This document shows positions 34,880 to 49,145 of a DNA stretch of 64,000 nucleotides, piece after piece. The stretch is from Mastigias papua. Its lineage: Eukaryota; Cnidaria; Scyphozoa; Rhizostomeae; Mastigiidae. The position numbers were made by a program, and so were the translations under genes. How positions within the stretch are numbered: the first letter of the stretch is position 1; each line of letters opens with the position of its first letter. The notes under the pieces are model-generated. The model was not told where the DNA came from, did no database searches, and saw only the letters and a program-made list of their open reading frames with translations. Location of the stretch: assembly GCA_964019165.1 (NCBI GenBank), contig OZ025272.1:7998493-8062492 (forward strand). Direction: 5' to 3'.

Positions 34880-35071
34880 TTAATTCCTTTCCAACTCTCT
34901 TTTAGTCGCTATCTTACTACCAAAATATACAAACTCTTTTGCGTCTAAAATTTCAGTTTCTCCTACTAAACCTGCATTATCCAGATGAATATGATTACCT
35001 TTACAGTCATACTCTGTTTGACCAGACAAAGGAATGTTGTAGCAAAAGATGATGCTACATTTCATTGGCAA
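34880..35071 (-). pseudogene. LINE reverse transcriptase fragment
   Basis: Reads NHIHLDNAGLVGETEILDAK then EFVYFGSKIATKRELE. The F-YFGSKI block corresponds to the YLGS(K/T)I motif after the RT catalytic core in many LINEs. Frame breaks on both sides; decayed. Confidence 0.6.
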
Positions 35072-35089
35072 CCAGAACCATAAACAGAT

Positions 35090-37845
35090 CGTTTCTATTG
35101 TGATTAAATTTAACTGAAATTATCGGCTTACAATAACAGGTAGCTGAAAATTTTCTATGTGCTGTCATCTCAGAAGTTATTGAATTCATTCTTATGCAAT
35201 ATCATTAAGCATTTAACACCAATAGCATCACTTAAGAGATTAGTAAAGAAATGGAGAGGGGAGAATTGTAGCTGCAAAGTTTGTAAGGATGTCCTTAGTA
35301 TTGAGTTATGATTACGCTAAGATCCTTACTTTTTGTCCATTGTACAATTTTATTGTATATAGTTGCTCTGAATTAGTTCTTGGTATATATATTGATATGC
35401 TATTTGTCTTATCACCTTTATTTATTTTCAGACAACCACGTCTTCCATATTGAGCCATTTCCCATTTAGAGGGTTGGGGGAGGGGCAATCATACTTTAAG
35501 TGTGGAATTACAAATTGCCGTCATAGCTTATAGTATATATATTTTTATTTGGTAAGCCAACACGACCTTCTTGACAGAACTGTTCTTATTCTTTTTAATA
35601 AATCAGCGCTTTCCTCTCTATTTGATTCATGCAACGATAAGATGGGTATCATAATGATATTTTCTTCAAACTTTTAACTAGCATCTAATGATACAAGCTA
35701 GTGCTTTGAGCCAAAGTCACTTGCAGTTTACTTGGAGAGGAGTGAATCTCATTCATTATATTTCGTAAAAGGGAACAGCACAAAAAAGGTTGGGAAACGG
35801 GGTCATATAAAATTGAAAAGGTGAGATGTGCCCATCTGTAAGTTTTAGTTACAGTATCAGGGTTGCTGTGACAAGTTTATACCTGAGGTGTTGAAAACGT
35901 TGTCTAGTAGCGTAGGAGTACCCACCAATTGAGTTCGATGCGGGGGAAAACTTTCAAAGATATACCCTCTAGAATGGGTAAAAATGCACCTCTCAGACTA
36001 ACATTTCACTAAATTTTTTTATGCACTTATGTAAATACAACATCAATACCAATTAAGCAATATCTGCAGCACATTGAAAATGACACCACTGGGTGCAATA
36101 TCATTGTCATACCCAGTGGCCATTACATATAAAGGGAAATTCACACAAAGATCGAATTAGCAAAGAAACTAGATGATAAAAGTTGTCTCTCCAAATCGCT
36201 GCTGCTTCACGTTATGTCTCTACTACTGAATTGTTTAGTACTCAGATGCGAGAAATACTAATATTATTCTTCTCTTTGGAAAAGGAAAAGCTACAATGAT
36301 AACTAAAAGACAACTTAAAAAAAGAATACTGGAAAAAGTGAGAGAAGCATAGCTCCCTGTTTTCCCAGTGTCACAGTGCAGGAGTATGAGCTATAGGCTA
36401 TATGTATTGATCTTATTGTTGTAGGTGTTGACAACTGTTTGGTAGCCGATTCATTATAAGATCTTACTTGTTCTAGGGGCAGCGCATTAGCTAGAATGCC
36501 TTTCAGCAATTACACCTGTGCAGTGATCTTCGTTTACAGAAAATTTCCTCTATAGTTGATGATTTCAAGATGGAATAGAACAAAATGAGACTTTGCTGTA
36601 AGCTAGAAATTCAAAACACAACTATCTACCTAATCTACAAATGATGATATGCTGTATCTCTGCTTATGCAACAAACCATTATGCAGTTCTTTTCAATTTC
36701 CAATGAAAATTTAATTTGCCTGCACATTACTAATACATTAATTGAAAATACCAAAGGCATGATAAACATTGCCAGATGTCATCCGTTAATTTTGCAATTT
36801 TCTACAAATTAGTATCCACCTGCTCAACAAAAAAGAAGAATTACATTAGTACTTCTCGCATTTTTGAGACAACATACTGTTATTTGAACCGCAGATTACG
36901 CAGTTTAAAATATTCTAAGCGAAAAGGCCTGCAAGTTTACGCTGGATCAATTATTAACGCATGGTGAATTGGAGAAATCTATTTTCCACAACCAAGTGAC
37001 ATTCTCCTTTATTTTAAGACACGGTGCTTGCAACATTGCCTGTGCAAGGTTAGCTACATTACCTGTGCAAGGTTAGCTAAATTACGTAGTCAACCTTTTC
37101 GCCGCATCATGTGTACACATAACTTGCACTGGATGTAGGTATACAATAGTATTAGGACGTGATAACTGACGATTGGAATGCCTGCAGTGAGGGGATAATA
37201 TCACTTTTTGTACATATTATTGGAAATGAATTGCATTACTGCTTCATGTCAACTTGTATCTTGCTCTCAATCCTACAGTGCGTTAATCATCCCGAGCTAC
37301 AAGCTCTCATCCAACTCTTATATCATATCTTGCTACCAATTTTCGGCACATTGAATTGTGAAGAACAGGATAATATTGATTGAGCCAGTTCTAAAAGGCA
37401 GCCTGTGAAAGAACTGAGATTGTCATTGAAGCTCCATACTGTCTGGAGGGAGAAGAGTCTGGAGGGTTGATAGAGATGTTTACGCTAAAACAATACTTTC
37501 AAATTCATTCAAGTTCGGGGGCAGTACAAGACATTATTTGATCATTAGAGGATAGTGTGGGTGATGGCTTCCTAGGGCCATAACCATAGGTCTATTCAAA
37601 CATAAGAATAAGACTTTTAAGTTATCACATTACCAGTTAATGCATAGTGTTTTTATTTAGAGAAAACATAGAAAATGCTATATATAACGTGGCATACATT
37701 AGAAGTAGTACTATTATTTTTGATCAAATTATGTTTGAAGCAGCACCCCATTAACTAAATACCTAACTTTTAATTCCACAAATATAGTTATATGTAAACA
37801 ATACATTGATGTCTTTTGCTTTGTATTTGCCCCTTAAACTTAGTA
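35090..37845. other. unassigned
   Basis: Only a short direct duplication stands out: (a)cctgtgcaaggttagcta occurs at 37037 and again at about 37062. No protein similarity recognised. Confidence 0.35.
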
Positions 37846-38028
37846 TTATTTAGCTTGCTCTAGTACATCAATATCAAATGAAATTTCCTTTGAAGCAGCC
37901 ATTTTGAGAATGTCATTTGGTGCTGATGCGTGTTCATTGAGAATATCTTTGTTTCTTAAGTTCATCACTGAGAAAACTTGCTCTCGAAAATAGGCAGCCT
38001 CTAACATACGAATAATTTTCCGCAGCAA
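37846..38028 (-). pseudogene. hAT-type transposase C-terminal fragment
   Basis: A minus-strand 60-codon frame reads MLEAAYFREQVFSVMNLRNK, then DILKMAASKEISFDIDVLEQ and AK. It resembles the C-terminal dimerisation block of hAT-derived proteins (F-STYLCEQ-FS-MN---K, then LR-A-S---PDID-L), as in ZMYM/EPM2AIP1-like domesticated forms. The usual DEHL is altered to NEHA. The rest of the protein is not present in frame. Confidence 0.55.
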
Positions 38029-38303
38029 GTGCTGTTATTTTTAGGTAGCCTGGTAAAATGAGGCTGTTACAAAGTGTCCCAGCTCACAGAAGAAAAATGG
38101 GCTAGAGTTTGCCATTTTAACATTATGAGAGTTTATGGTTCTACAAAGGTGCTGCTGGTTTAACCTCTTCCTTGGATAGGCTGCGGTGCACGGACTGTAT
38201 GTCTGATATGCCTGTGCTAAAGCATCAAAATATAGCACCAAAGCAAATATAGTTTCACTGCATCGATACTCAGTATCTAATTAGGAGAGTTAAGCTTCAA
38301 AGA

Positions 38304-38568
38304 TGGGCGAGTGCCCAGGTGGTTAGAGCGCTTGACTTCTGTGCGAAACATCGATGGTTCGAGCCAAACCCTCGGATCATAGCTGGGATGTTCGCTCACT
38401 GTTCACCGAGCAGCAAATGGGTACCTGGTGGAAGCACTGGGGAAGTTAAAGGCGGCGAGGAAAGGAACTGGCCACCCTACCTCACTATGCCGGCGGCTCA
38501 GGATAAGTATCCCTCTAACGAGCACTCCCCCAACGTACGGAATCGTACATGGGACTCACCTTTACCTT
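38304..38568 (+). mobile_element. tRNA-derived SINE, copy 2
   Basis: A-box-like tggttagagcg and B-box ggttcgagcc sit 5', followed by a body matching the minus-strand copy at 10019-10276 (ggctcaggataag, actcccccaacgtac, tail cacctttacctt). A perfect 14-bp target duplication TTAAGCTTCAAAGA flanks it (38290-38303 and 38569-38582). The open frame across it is incidental. Confidence 0.9.
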
Positions 38569-38582
38569 TTAAGCTTCAAAGA

Positions 38583-41250
38583 GTTTGTGATTTGCCAAAG
38601 TAAGCAAGTACTCTTTATACGCCTGGCATCACAAGGGTTTCCTTCTTAGAGTTCATATTTAGAACTGCACCTTGCTAATTGGAAAGCAAAAGAAATGAAA
38701 GGAAACCAGTAATAAGTATATTAATGGCATAAGAAAGGTCAACCTTTACACTCCTATATAATCTCCCAGTTGATCAACAGCACTGGATTGAATTATAAAC
38801 TTAAAATACAGTTCGAATAGTTATCCAGCAGCAGAAAGTTATTGTACAGCACTTGCAACGCAACTTTTGCCATTAGTTTTCAATAGCCTCGATATCAAGG
38901 GAGTATTTATTTGAAGATTTATCTACCGAACAGCTAAATTTTATATTGGCTCTGGCTATTGGTAACCTGTAAATATCTTTAGTCAATGAACTCTCCACTA
39001 CTTGAAATCATCTGGACATAGTGCATTATTACCTTTGGAATTAATTTGATTGTAATACATGTAATAAACTTGGGCTGTTATTCTTAGTTAAATAGTTAAG
39101 CTAGGCTTGAATAGAAATTCTTCTTGCTGTTCAAACAATTATCACCAATTGTGCTATTTCCAATTAAACGCCGAGTCAAACAGAGTCCCATTACAGTCTC
39201 TACTTAACGATGACGTAGTTAGTATCGTGCTAGATTGGCTTGAAATATTTGTGAATATTTGCCATATTGAGCAGCTGCCTCGCGTTCAGGACAGGCAGGT
39301 GGCTACAAATAACGATTGAAAATTTGCAGCTGCATTTGCTAATCTTTGTCGGTAGTTCATAAATTCAAATGTCTTAGGACAGGGGGGCACATTAAGTCCA
39401 TAGATATGACAGAGAAAAAATGTTAAATTTTTACTACTAGATAAATGGTCCCTTCCATTAACGTACCTTCATTGCTCCTAATTTTAATGCTTGAGAATAT
39501 TTGAAAAGTGTCCAGGTAACCTTCAATTACTAGCTTGGAGTGTTGTTTTTTTGCAATGATTGACATATCGATCTGTAATAGTAACAACACAACCTTGTAC
39601 GAAAATAAAAAGAAACAGCGATATGTCACTTCTTTCTTCAAACCCTATCGATGCCTTTTTACAAGATATCAGCGGAAAAGGGGGAGCTAATACAATAATT
39701 TGAATATACATTGGCAATTTCAGTTCACTACAGGTCTCTTTAAACTAATACAGGTTTTTCCCGAGATGCATGCAGTACTATTTCATTCAAGTAGATTATA
39801 TCAACACTAATACAAATATAAATGCTGTAATGCAGGCAGTTTTATATTGTATCCTCTAAGGGAGCTATGCCAGTCGGTACAATAAAGTATTCTTCCTGCC
39901 TAGTTACTACTTCCCGAGCAATACCAAACATCTCAATAATACATGCCAAATTTCTCCTTCGCATTTTCGTATCCATAGCAGCGAGTAAACAATTATTGTT
40001 TTTGAATCAAATATAGCAACGTATAACTCCCTTCTGATTTTCCGTTCCTAAATAGAATTTTTCTGACAGAACTGTTGCTTCTGCTTTTATATGAGCTTCT
40101 CAGTAGCTTCATTGCCGATTTGAATATCCCCTGTAGAATGAACCTGGCAATAGCTGCTGAAAAGGGCAATATTGTGAGGAACTATACTACCATTATTCTA
40201 CAATATCATAAATTTTTAGAGTTTTAGCACAGTCATAAGTCCCAGACTTCAGATATACAAGACAAGAAACAAAGCCGCCTTTTTGTCGTGGTTCTCTGTG
40301 TCATCTCTATTACTAACACCTTGAGTTGCTTAGCAAATATCCAAGCATAAAGTCATAGTGTTTTACAGATGTGTTTTCATCCATTTAGCAATCTTGTTTG
40401 GCAATATTTTAAGACTTTCTGTTTTCAATAGTGTTAGCAGAATTTCTAGATAATTATTTGCAAAAATATCATGAGCATTGTAGTCAGTACATTAAAAATA
40501 CCTACAAGAATTTTCCAATCGTTTCTATAACATTGTTTTTGTGTTGTTGTAAAGTTAATGCTTTCTGATTACATTTACTGTAGGGTAATTATATACTTTT
40601 GAATTGCCTTTCTTAGGTAATGTAAGAACTTATTAAAGGAAGACCTATATTCAAGCCAACATTTACTGGTTGGCAAACTTCCATAATTCAATTAACTGAA
40701 TATAAGAAAAGAAGCACCCAGTTTTCTTTACAGAGGGAACAAAGCTCTTCGTTTCAAAAAACCAATTAACAAAGCGATTGTTTTATTCAATAAAAGAAAT
40801 ATAAGCTGGTTGTATGAGGAGTCTTTGAAATGCATTGCATTTAGCAGCTTCAGATATACAGTTGAATATTAACATTGTTTCACTTTAGCTCGGAAATGCG
40901 GGAACATCTTTAAGCATACCAAATACTTCCCTTTCTCAAGCTATAATAAGGTTCTGTATAAGCATTATTCATTGTTGTGACTGTTAATTGTATACAGCTG
41001 AAAATGCAAAATTGAAGTCTTCTACCAACTTCCTGTTATATTTATGATCCGTCTCTCATTTTTCAAGTCCTCTTGTTACATGTTTGTGCAAGTACACTAA
41101 AAGTGCTTCCATTTTAATATCTATTAAGTTAACACGCAAGTCAGTATACAAAGATTGCAAAAAGTTAGCTCATCGTAAAGCTATATATGATAGTAAGACA
41201 TACACTCTAGTAAATGTTTGGCATTGCAGATGCTTGCTTGTTTCGTGGAA
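38583..41250. other. unassigned
   Basis: AT-rich sequence with chance-length open frames (for example 39107-39319). No repeat end or exon could be defined. Confidence 0.35.
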
Positions 41251-41509
41251 TTAAGGGGCCGGTCATTAATTCTTCCAGGGGAGGGGGTGGAAGACATCTA
41301 GGAGGGGGTGGCAAAATTCTGCACAATCATAAGGAAAGGGGATGAAAAATATAGAGCATTTTAATAGAAAGAGTATAGGGTTTCTTCTGAGGTCCTGGAG
41401 TGGGGACAAAATGTTTTACATGAATCTGAGAGGGGACACCAAAATTGCATGGAATATATGAGAATGTCTTCCACCCCCTCCCCACAAGTAATTAATGACC
41501 CGTCCCTAA
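41251..41509. mobile_element. MITE with GGGGCCGGTCATTAATT ends
   Basis: Left ttaaggggccggtcattaat then ccaggggagggggtggaaga is mirrored at the right (tcttccaccccctcccc, then attaatgacccgtccctaa). The flanking TTAA on the left and cTAA on the right suggest a TTAA or TAA target, as for piggyBac or Kolobok families. It is non-coding and resembles the element at 19313 in its AGGGGC ends. Confidence 0.7.
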
Positions 41510-44091
41510 AAGAAAGAAGCACGAAAACAGATTAATCGGTACATGAAGATTCTCTGCTCCTAGAATGGGTAATGCAAGATGTACTAGATTAAATCACCCT
41601 TAGTATAAACATTAAAAAAACCAGAGAATGATGAAGAATTGACAATGTCCGATGCACTTTGAAAGCGAGGAAATGATTGCAATGATTGAATGCGTTTCGA
41701 AAATGAGACAAGATTTTCCTTGTATTGGAGGCCAGCAGCGAAATGCAAATGCACGTTATTCTGTGTGTGAGCAGACTTCTTTGTGCTACAAGTGGCTATC
41801 ATTTATCCGAAAAAAATACGATATACTATGGCGTTTGACTCAAACTTTGCTATTATTTTTGTATCTTCAGAATTAAATTTAAATAGTCAAGATTATGACC
41901 CAAAATTGATATAAAGTAATTTTAATTGCTTATATCAATATGGTAAATAGATCATTAAAGAAATCATTTCAGATTTTAATGTTTGATTGGAATAATTCTC
42001 ACTTCACTGTATGTGATAGGAGTACATCTTTGCTACCGGACTATCTATTATAATTTCTAAGGCCAAAATGACTTACAGTACGTCAAAATCATGTACCTTT
42101 AACTTTTAAAAAAGAGCATTGCCGTGATGAGGCAAACGTTTAAAAAGATTCAACTGCTTTTATGGATTGATTGCCCAAAGGTCTTTCCTTTCTTCCCAAA
42201 TTTTTCATTTTAGATGATGAATTTATTATTTTAAAAAGCTTGTACATTTAAGATGGTAATTTATTGCAGGTTGCCATTATCCCCCCTGGTATATTCAGTC
42301 GAGCGCCTTGAACAAGTGGGAAAACAATAGTTAATACCAGCTGTTGATTTATTATTGAAGGATTTTACATATCTTCTTCACCATACACAAACAGGCTGGT
42401 TAGAGATAGAGCACGTGTCATAATAATTGAAGCACTATTCTATTGGAAAATAGATGATTTTACGACAAGGAGTACGGAAAGGTTAGTTCATTTAAAATGA
42501 TTTCAAATGGCTTATTTTCATTGTTACCGGTAAGTTCTATCTTAGACTTTACAGCAAGCGCTTATTTAGGTTCCAAGTAAGCATACAGCAGCATCAACTG
42601 CACTATCTACAAATTATAAATTGCATATTGAAGGGAAGACTGCCGTAAATATTCCACATTGCTGCAAGAAAGGTGCTTAAAATCATATTAGCGAATGCAA
42701 AATACGAGATTAAATCAGTCTTATTTGGTTAGATATGACAGCTATAGCAATTGGCCGTACGTCTTTTCATAAAAAAATCACACGGGTTCTTGCAATTACA
42801 CTGCATAATACAGTGCAACGTAACAGAGAAGAAGGAATAAGAAAAAATTAATTTCGCGTGATATGAGTCATTACCACGCACATTTCGCAGGATCCTCATG
42901 CAGCCGAGAAACTACCAGAAAAGGTACTACTAAAATACAATTCGTTTGATTTGCATCTCGATAATATTGTCTATGACCCTCATTTAGCAATAATTCAGAA
43001 TTTTATCGGTAGTTTTCAGTTGGATGAAAAATTTCTAATTCTTTTTCGTTTTATATTGTAGTTATACTTTCATTTTAAGTAGTAAAACGTTATGTATCTG
43101 ATCATTCTTTATCAAAAGTGCACATCCTGTATATGATCTATAAACTGAGCAATTTATGATAAAGTAATCAAAGATTCTTCAATCACATACCCATTGAGCG
43201 TTAAATTTGAACTGGAAATTTAATAACTGATAAAGCAGTTCGACGGGAAATGCTGCCGCCAGTGGCAGATAAAGCTAACCTTTATATTATGTTATTATGT
43301 GCGAGTTTCTTCAATTCGCGTAAAATGCAAGTCTTATCATGAGGTAGGTTTTTGAGTGAGCTTCAGTGTGCCAAATCGATATCTTACCTATGTAAAAGGA
43401 TGAACGACGTTCCATTCCATTGTAAACAAACTCGAGTACAATACCAGACTAAGAGTAGCGTAAGTGTAGGAGTTTTTTAACATTGGTTTTAATTGCACAA
43501 GTATAGATCAGGATATCTTTAATTTTAATCAGAAAATATCTTATTTTGCGCTAGTCACAATGCAATGTCGAACAACTTAATAATTTTGTTTCTACGCAAC
43601 TAAAACCTGTTGTTACATATGTCACAAAAGCATATTCATTGTGCAAATGAAATTGCACTTTTTACAATTCAGTTGTGAAATCAGTAAATATCTAGCCTCC
43701 TTTAAGTTCTTCTCTCTGAAATAAACACAGGAAAATCTCAAAAAACATAGCAAACGATTGTTTTTTCTTAAAAGCATACACCTAGCTCAGTGCCCACCTT
43801 GAAAGGATCGTTATTCCCGCGCAATTTAGTTCAGTTGTAGAAAAATGGAATTACCGTAGATATTTTCTATGTAGATCTTTTTAGTGCACCCTTACTCTTC
43901 ACAGTACAAAGTGATGTTCCATTCAGCGACCTCCAAAGAGTGTCTAATCATTAACACTTAACACATTTTCTATCATAAGACATCTATAGTTCATTGACAA
44001 GTATTCTTAAGAATCCACTACCATTCTCTGGACAATTTGACTCGAACGAATGTGAAATTTCTGAACTTTCCAAGCATACATACATACATAC
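41510..44091. other. unassigned
   Basis: No recognisable coding or repeat structure. Confidence 0.35.
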
Positions 44092-44244
<153 letters not shown>

Positions 44245-44757
44245 TACATGAAAAAACATACATACGTACATAAATACATAAATAGGTTATATTTATTGAA
44301 ACATTTTAGCATAAATCGTAACTAATCGTTCCATGTCTCAGCACCAGATATAAGAATTACCTTTAACCAAAAGGTAATCAAATCTTCATCTTTCTTTTGT
44401 AGGACTGGCATTGCACAATGTCAGTTCATACTTGATCTAGTGCTGAAAAAGCTTTTTATTAGAGACTTAGGTAGCAAAATGAGATACATAAGACATTGAT
44501 TGAAAACTAAAAAGAAACAGAGACTGCATTGTGCAATCCCAGTTCCCTTACATGCACATGCAAACATATACTTGGCATTTGCTACGGCAGTCTAATCTAA
44601 TGTTAGCTTATGCTGATGCAGACCTACACATATACACTGAAGAAAATAGTTAATTTATTATGTACCAAAGTTGAAATAACTAAGAAGCATGAGTGCTCAA
44701 TTTAAGACCACATAAATATTATCTATTAACTACAATTTTTTAAATTTTCCTAACAGT

Positions 44758-44861
44758 CCTAGCGATAATGTTCAAAGATCCAGATGAAAATTTCAAGCAC
44801 TGGAGCATCAAACACTTGGATTTACCGATTGCTAGACGTTATCTTCATATGAAGAAGGTGT
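44758..44861 (+). CDS. candidate exon, unrecognised
   Basis: After the acceptor-like ttttcctaacag one frame reads LAIMFKDPDENFKHWSIKHL and then DLPIARRYLHMKK up to AAG|GTGTCC. The wording is protein-like and both edges fit splice rules, but no family was recognised and chance is a real alternative. Confidence 0.25.
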
Positions 44862-45743
44862 CCTGTAAATATTTTTTAGCTTTTAAATTGCTATAAGAAA
44901 GTAAACTCCCTGTTCATTTCAGCAGCTACCTCTAGTTAAATCTCGTAGAACCGAATGAAAAATAAGATCTCAGTATAGTCTCTCAAACCATAAGAAGTTT
45001 GGCGCTTCCGGTGAATTTCATAAAGAGGGATTCACTCAATATCTTTTATAGCAGAACTTTAAGTTTATGGGTAGGCCAATTTTGCTGTTCTGATATAATG
45101 AAAGTCACTTTGCATTCATAGTTAGAAACATAGGTAAGACCGTCATCTACTAACATTAATGACACTTATATCCTGGCATAAAAATATTTCTCTATATGAG
45201 CAAGCTGCTTTTATCTAAACTTTATTATACTACTTGGTATAGATTTCGACTTACAATGTTGCCGGCGGAATATTTTATCAATAAGCCTTGTTTTAAATAG
45301 AGTCTTCAGCTTTCATTAATAAAATAGTAGGATCGCATAAGTAGTTACACAATACCTTGAGAAACTCAACCGCTAAAGTTCTTTTTCTGTTGCAATACAA
45401 AGGAATATCAGATCAGATTTGATTGAGAGCAACTCAAGGCTCTTTGATTGAAAATGTAGGAAAGTGTGAGGACAAAAAGTTGCCGGTAATTTCTTCTTTT
45501 TAAGGCTGAAAGGCCTCTCAAGTTCTCCTTCTTTACCTAGAAACTCCACTGGAAACGCTATTCTCGGGGTTGAAGAAAATTCAGACTCTCTTCGGAAATT
45601 CGAAGAGTTAGTAACCAAATAGAGTCAAGTCTCAGAAATGCAAATTGTTGAAAACGTTTCCGACGTCATCGTCATTGCTCAACCATAATTTCAGTTCTAA
45701 GATTTCATAACAAAATAGCTACTTCCATATTCTGTCATCAGGG

Positions 45744-45849
45744 AAATGTTATTAGAAAACATTGGTTTCTTCGATTTAAATCTAGCAAGTAAAAGTAACA
45801 GACAAGAAAACCCAATGAAATTAGGACAAATCAAGATCAAACTAATGGC
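45744..45849 (+). CDS. candidate exon, unrecognised
   Basis: Acceptor-like tctgtcatcag, then EMLLENIGFFDLNLASKSNR and GQIKIKLMA up to GCA|GTAAGA, a strong donor. The frame stays open to 46123 if unspliced. No family recognised. Confidence 0.22.
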
Positions 45850-46908
45850 AGTAAGATACCACCACAAGATAAAGACAGTGTCATCGCTACAAGTAATTCT
45901 TCCATGGTGGGTGCTCTTTCCTCTGAAATATTTCTACAGGAGGCTTGATAAGTATAATACGAAGAACATTTGGCTTAGATTTCCAATAAATTTGTCGGAA
46001 TGGATTGGTGTAATAACTGGAAAACTCTATATCACCTCTTATGGTACTGTTCTCACTGATATGTTAAGATATATTGTACTTAATTACCACTCTTTATCAT
46101 TCGCATATTACTTCTCAGTTTAATAACTGTTTTATATTTAACCTTAAACGTTTCAACTATTTAATTCTCCGTGCAATGAGCGAACTTCAACAGTCTATTT
46201 TAATGTTCTTCCTAGCTATATCTTTCTGACATAGAAGGGAAATTCTATCTTAAGAGATAATCAATGAAAATTGCATTTTGACATGAATTTATGGTGGATC
46301 AAAGCTGTGAAGCAGTCTTTATCATGGTATTTTATCTCATTAAGTTTCTTGATTCTATTTTAACTTTGAAAGAAAACATGTGCGCATTGAGCAGAAATTG
46401 GTGTTTTTTTCCTATCTATCGGAGCGATTCCGTCACTCTTTTTGGACAATTACTTTAGCCGGTGTTCAAAATTTAATGAATCCAGCAGACACACAAGCTG
46501 CAAATGCAGGGTTTATGCGCATGCATAATTCATAAATAGGAGGTCTTCACGTGCTATGGATAAGTTATTTCATAAACTCTAGCGCCATGTGTTTTCCTCT
46601 GTAGGTCAGTTGAGCATTCTGCGCTGGCGAGAGTGATCAGTACACCTGCATTACCTGTTTTTGATAGAACTAAAAAATTATCAGAATATGTAAACAGAAC
46701 AAATCTGGGAACTATTTTGAATTAAGCTCCAAAATGGGCTTCCGAGAAGAGATTATCTTACATATTGCTGACTTTAAGCACATTTGAAGAGAGATGCCAT
46801 GAGAGAAGCATCTCATTTTCTAAGGCACATGAAGTTAGGGCAAATATCGGTTAACAGATTTCATTCTGTCTAATGGCTTAGGTTCAACTTCTGCAATCTC
46901 TTGTAGCT

Positions 46909-47199
46909 AAGAATGGAACCTATGCACTCTCAATTTAAATTTTTCAACTTAAGAGCGAATGCTTCCAACAAGCTTCCATTAACTGACTCTTCACCAAATT
47001 ATGATGTTGATGAAAGAGTAGAAATAATGAACAAGTTTTTTTGTACTCTGGAACATTACAATAAGCATGCATTAATGTATTACCAGCTGGCTTTAACGTC
47101 TCTGGTTCAAGGTTCAATATCGTGGAGTCTATTACTGCCAGATATTAAAACAACAGTAAAATCATACAACCAATTAGATATTTTCACCAAGAAACAGGT
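46909..47199 (+). CDS. candidate exon, unrecognised
   Basis: A pyrimidine-rich acceptor (caatctcttgtag) leads into LRMEPMHSQFKFFNLRANAS, then EIMNKFFCTLEHYNKHALMY and FTKKQ at CAG|GTCCAA. Roughly 97 codons. It could belong with the other plus-strand candidates at 44.8, 45.7 and 51.1 kb, but no family was recognised. Confidence 0.25.
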
Positions 47200-48035
47200 C
47201 CAAAATGATAGAATTATCTAAGCAATCATATTATTAACAAAATGGAGCAAGTTTGCTCAAATAGTTACGCTTGATCTTTCATAATATCAAAAGCTTTCTA
47301 AAACCTCATTTATCATTAAAGTACAGCTTCCATGAAAATGATTTGACGCAAGATATCGGATAATCTGCGGTGATGTTAGGCATTGTTGATATCTATTGAC
47401 AACACAAGATATTGGTTGTTGTAATGTATAATTTTTCAATAGCATTCGGGCGCAATACTTAATTCATCTGTCAATTTCTGCCTTGCTAGTGTAGTTCCTT
47501 TGATATCACATCCAAGGAAATCTAGCTTGGTACATTTTGACTTTATAGCTTTATTTCCCTGCAATGGTTTAAGAAGACGGATATCGATTCGATATCGGTT
47601 ATATCACAAACAGTATAAGCTTGATAGATATATCAGCTAGTTCAATAAGTAATGCAAAAATTAGCAGGCTCCAATCTATAAGTTCATCACTGATCTGGCA
47701 TAAATTATTGTAGTTAATTGTTACATAAGCTTCAGGAAGTAGCGAAATTAATCTTGCAATCAACTGAATACATTTTATTGCCACTTCGGCAGTAATATTC
47801 CAAATACTGAGACTACAGTACGTAGAATCACTACCGAAAGCCCTTAGAGTACCCACTGAACAGCACATTTTATTTGAAAGCAGTGAATTTCCAGTCAAAC
47901 ATGAAGGCTATTGATATCCTCTCCCCTTAAAAAAGTTCCCCTTAAAATTTACTTAGATAATAACTTGATTACTTGAATGCTCTTCAAGAAAGAACACACA
48001 ATTTTGCTTAGAGAAAACATGTTTTACTCGACTTT

Positions 48036-48112
48036 ATCCTTGGGGGGGGGGGATTGAGGAAGTTTACTGTATCATTCAAAAAATGATATAATCCCCCCAA
48101 GATTTTTGGCAG
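48036..48112. repeat. G-run/C-run hairpin
   Basis: atccttgggggg..att and gtatcattcaaa pair imperfectly with aatgatataatccccccaag. This may be a small MITE or its remnant. Confidence 0.5.
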
Positions 48113-49070
48113 GAATTATATTTATTTTTCCCATTATTTTGGTACATATACGAAATTTCCATGAATGTAAAAGTGAAATTTTTGATATAGAATGGACCTA
48201 GGTACTATCTCAATCGTCTGATTCTATCGGTGCTCATTATGCTTTGAGAGGCCAAAGCAGAACTACCCTTACATATCAGAGGTAAAACAGACGATCTATT
48301 GTGGGGCATGAAACTAGGAGACTTTTGAAAACTAGATATTGTCGTTGCTCTCTTGATGCTCATGTCATTGGCTTGTGAGCACTTGCAATGCTACGTATTG
48401 ATAAGTGACTCTACTTGCACCGCACCACTCATAAGGCAATGCAATAGAGTTTTGGATGTTTCCTTGTTTGAACAGAGATGGAGTTTCCTACGAAGGAAAC
48501 ACTAACAAAAAGTAATGAATTTGAGTCATGTTTTAAAGCAAAAACCTCAAATGAAATGAATATTTTATAGCTATTGCATTTCTATTGACTCATTCACTCT
48601 AAACATTTTCACAAAAAGCGACTTTGCGACGAAGTTTTACATTTTTTTGAAACATATTTGCTTTTCTTTGTGACATAATCGACAGGAAACCAGGAATTTC
48701 TAATTAAAGATTTATTTTAAGAGGTGATTTGGCAATATGCATGTCGAATCAGTTGTAGGGAATATACAAGTATAGCCGCTCTTTCCAGTTATAGACAAAA
48801 ATAGGTAGGTAGAAGAAAATGGATAACGAAATTGTAATTCATCCAGGTAATTGTATGGCCATATCAGGATATTATGGTTACAATAGATATTTTGTCATTC
48901 TTGCCATATGTTCTATATCCAGAGCCACCTGTTCCTTCCTGCCAAAACAGCGAATCTTTTACTTAACTCCTGTTTGGACACTTCTGTGATGAAATCTTCA
49001 GATAGTAGAGGAAGAATAATTACATAAATAAGGATATTTTGCCTTTATCTGAAATCTGATTTCACAATAG

Positions 49071-49145
49071 GTTACTTATGGATATGTTACTAGTAAAGAC
49101 AAGACTTCGTTTCGAAAGCAGTTTACTGCCTTTCAACCCGTCAGG
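49071..49145 (+). CDS. candidate exon, unrecognised
   Basis: Acceptor-like tttcacaatag is followed by VTYGYVTSKDKTSFRKQFTA then FQPV, ending CAG|GTGCTA. Short and unrecognised; low weight. Confidence 0.2.

Noticed and set aside
38319..38603. 94-codon open frame as a gene
   Set aside because: It lies almost entirely inside a tRNA-derived SINE with a target-site duplication, and the antisense copy of the SINE does not keep the frame.
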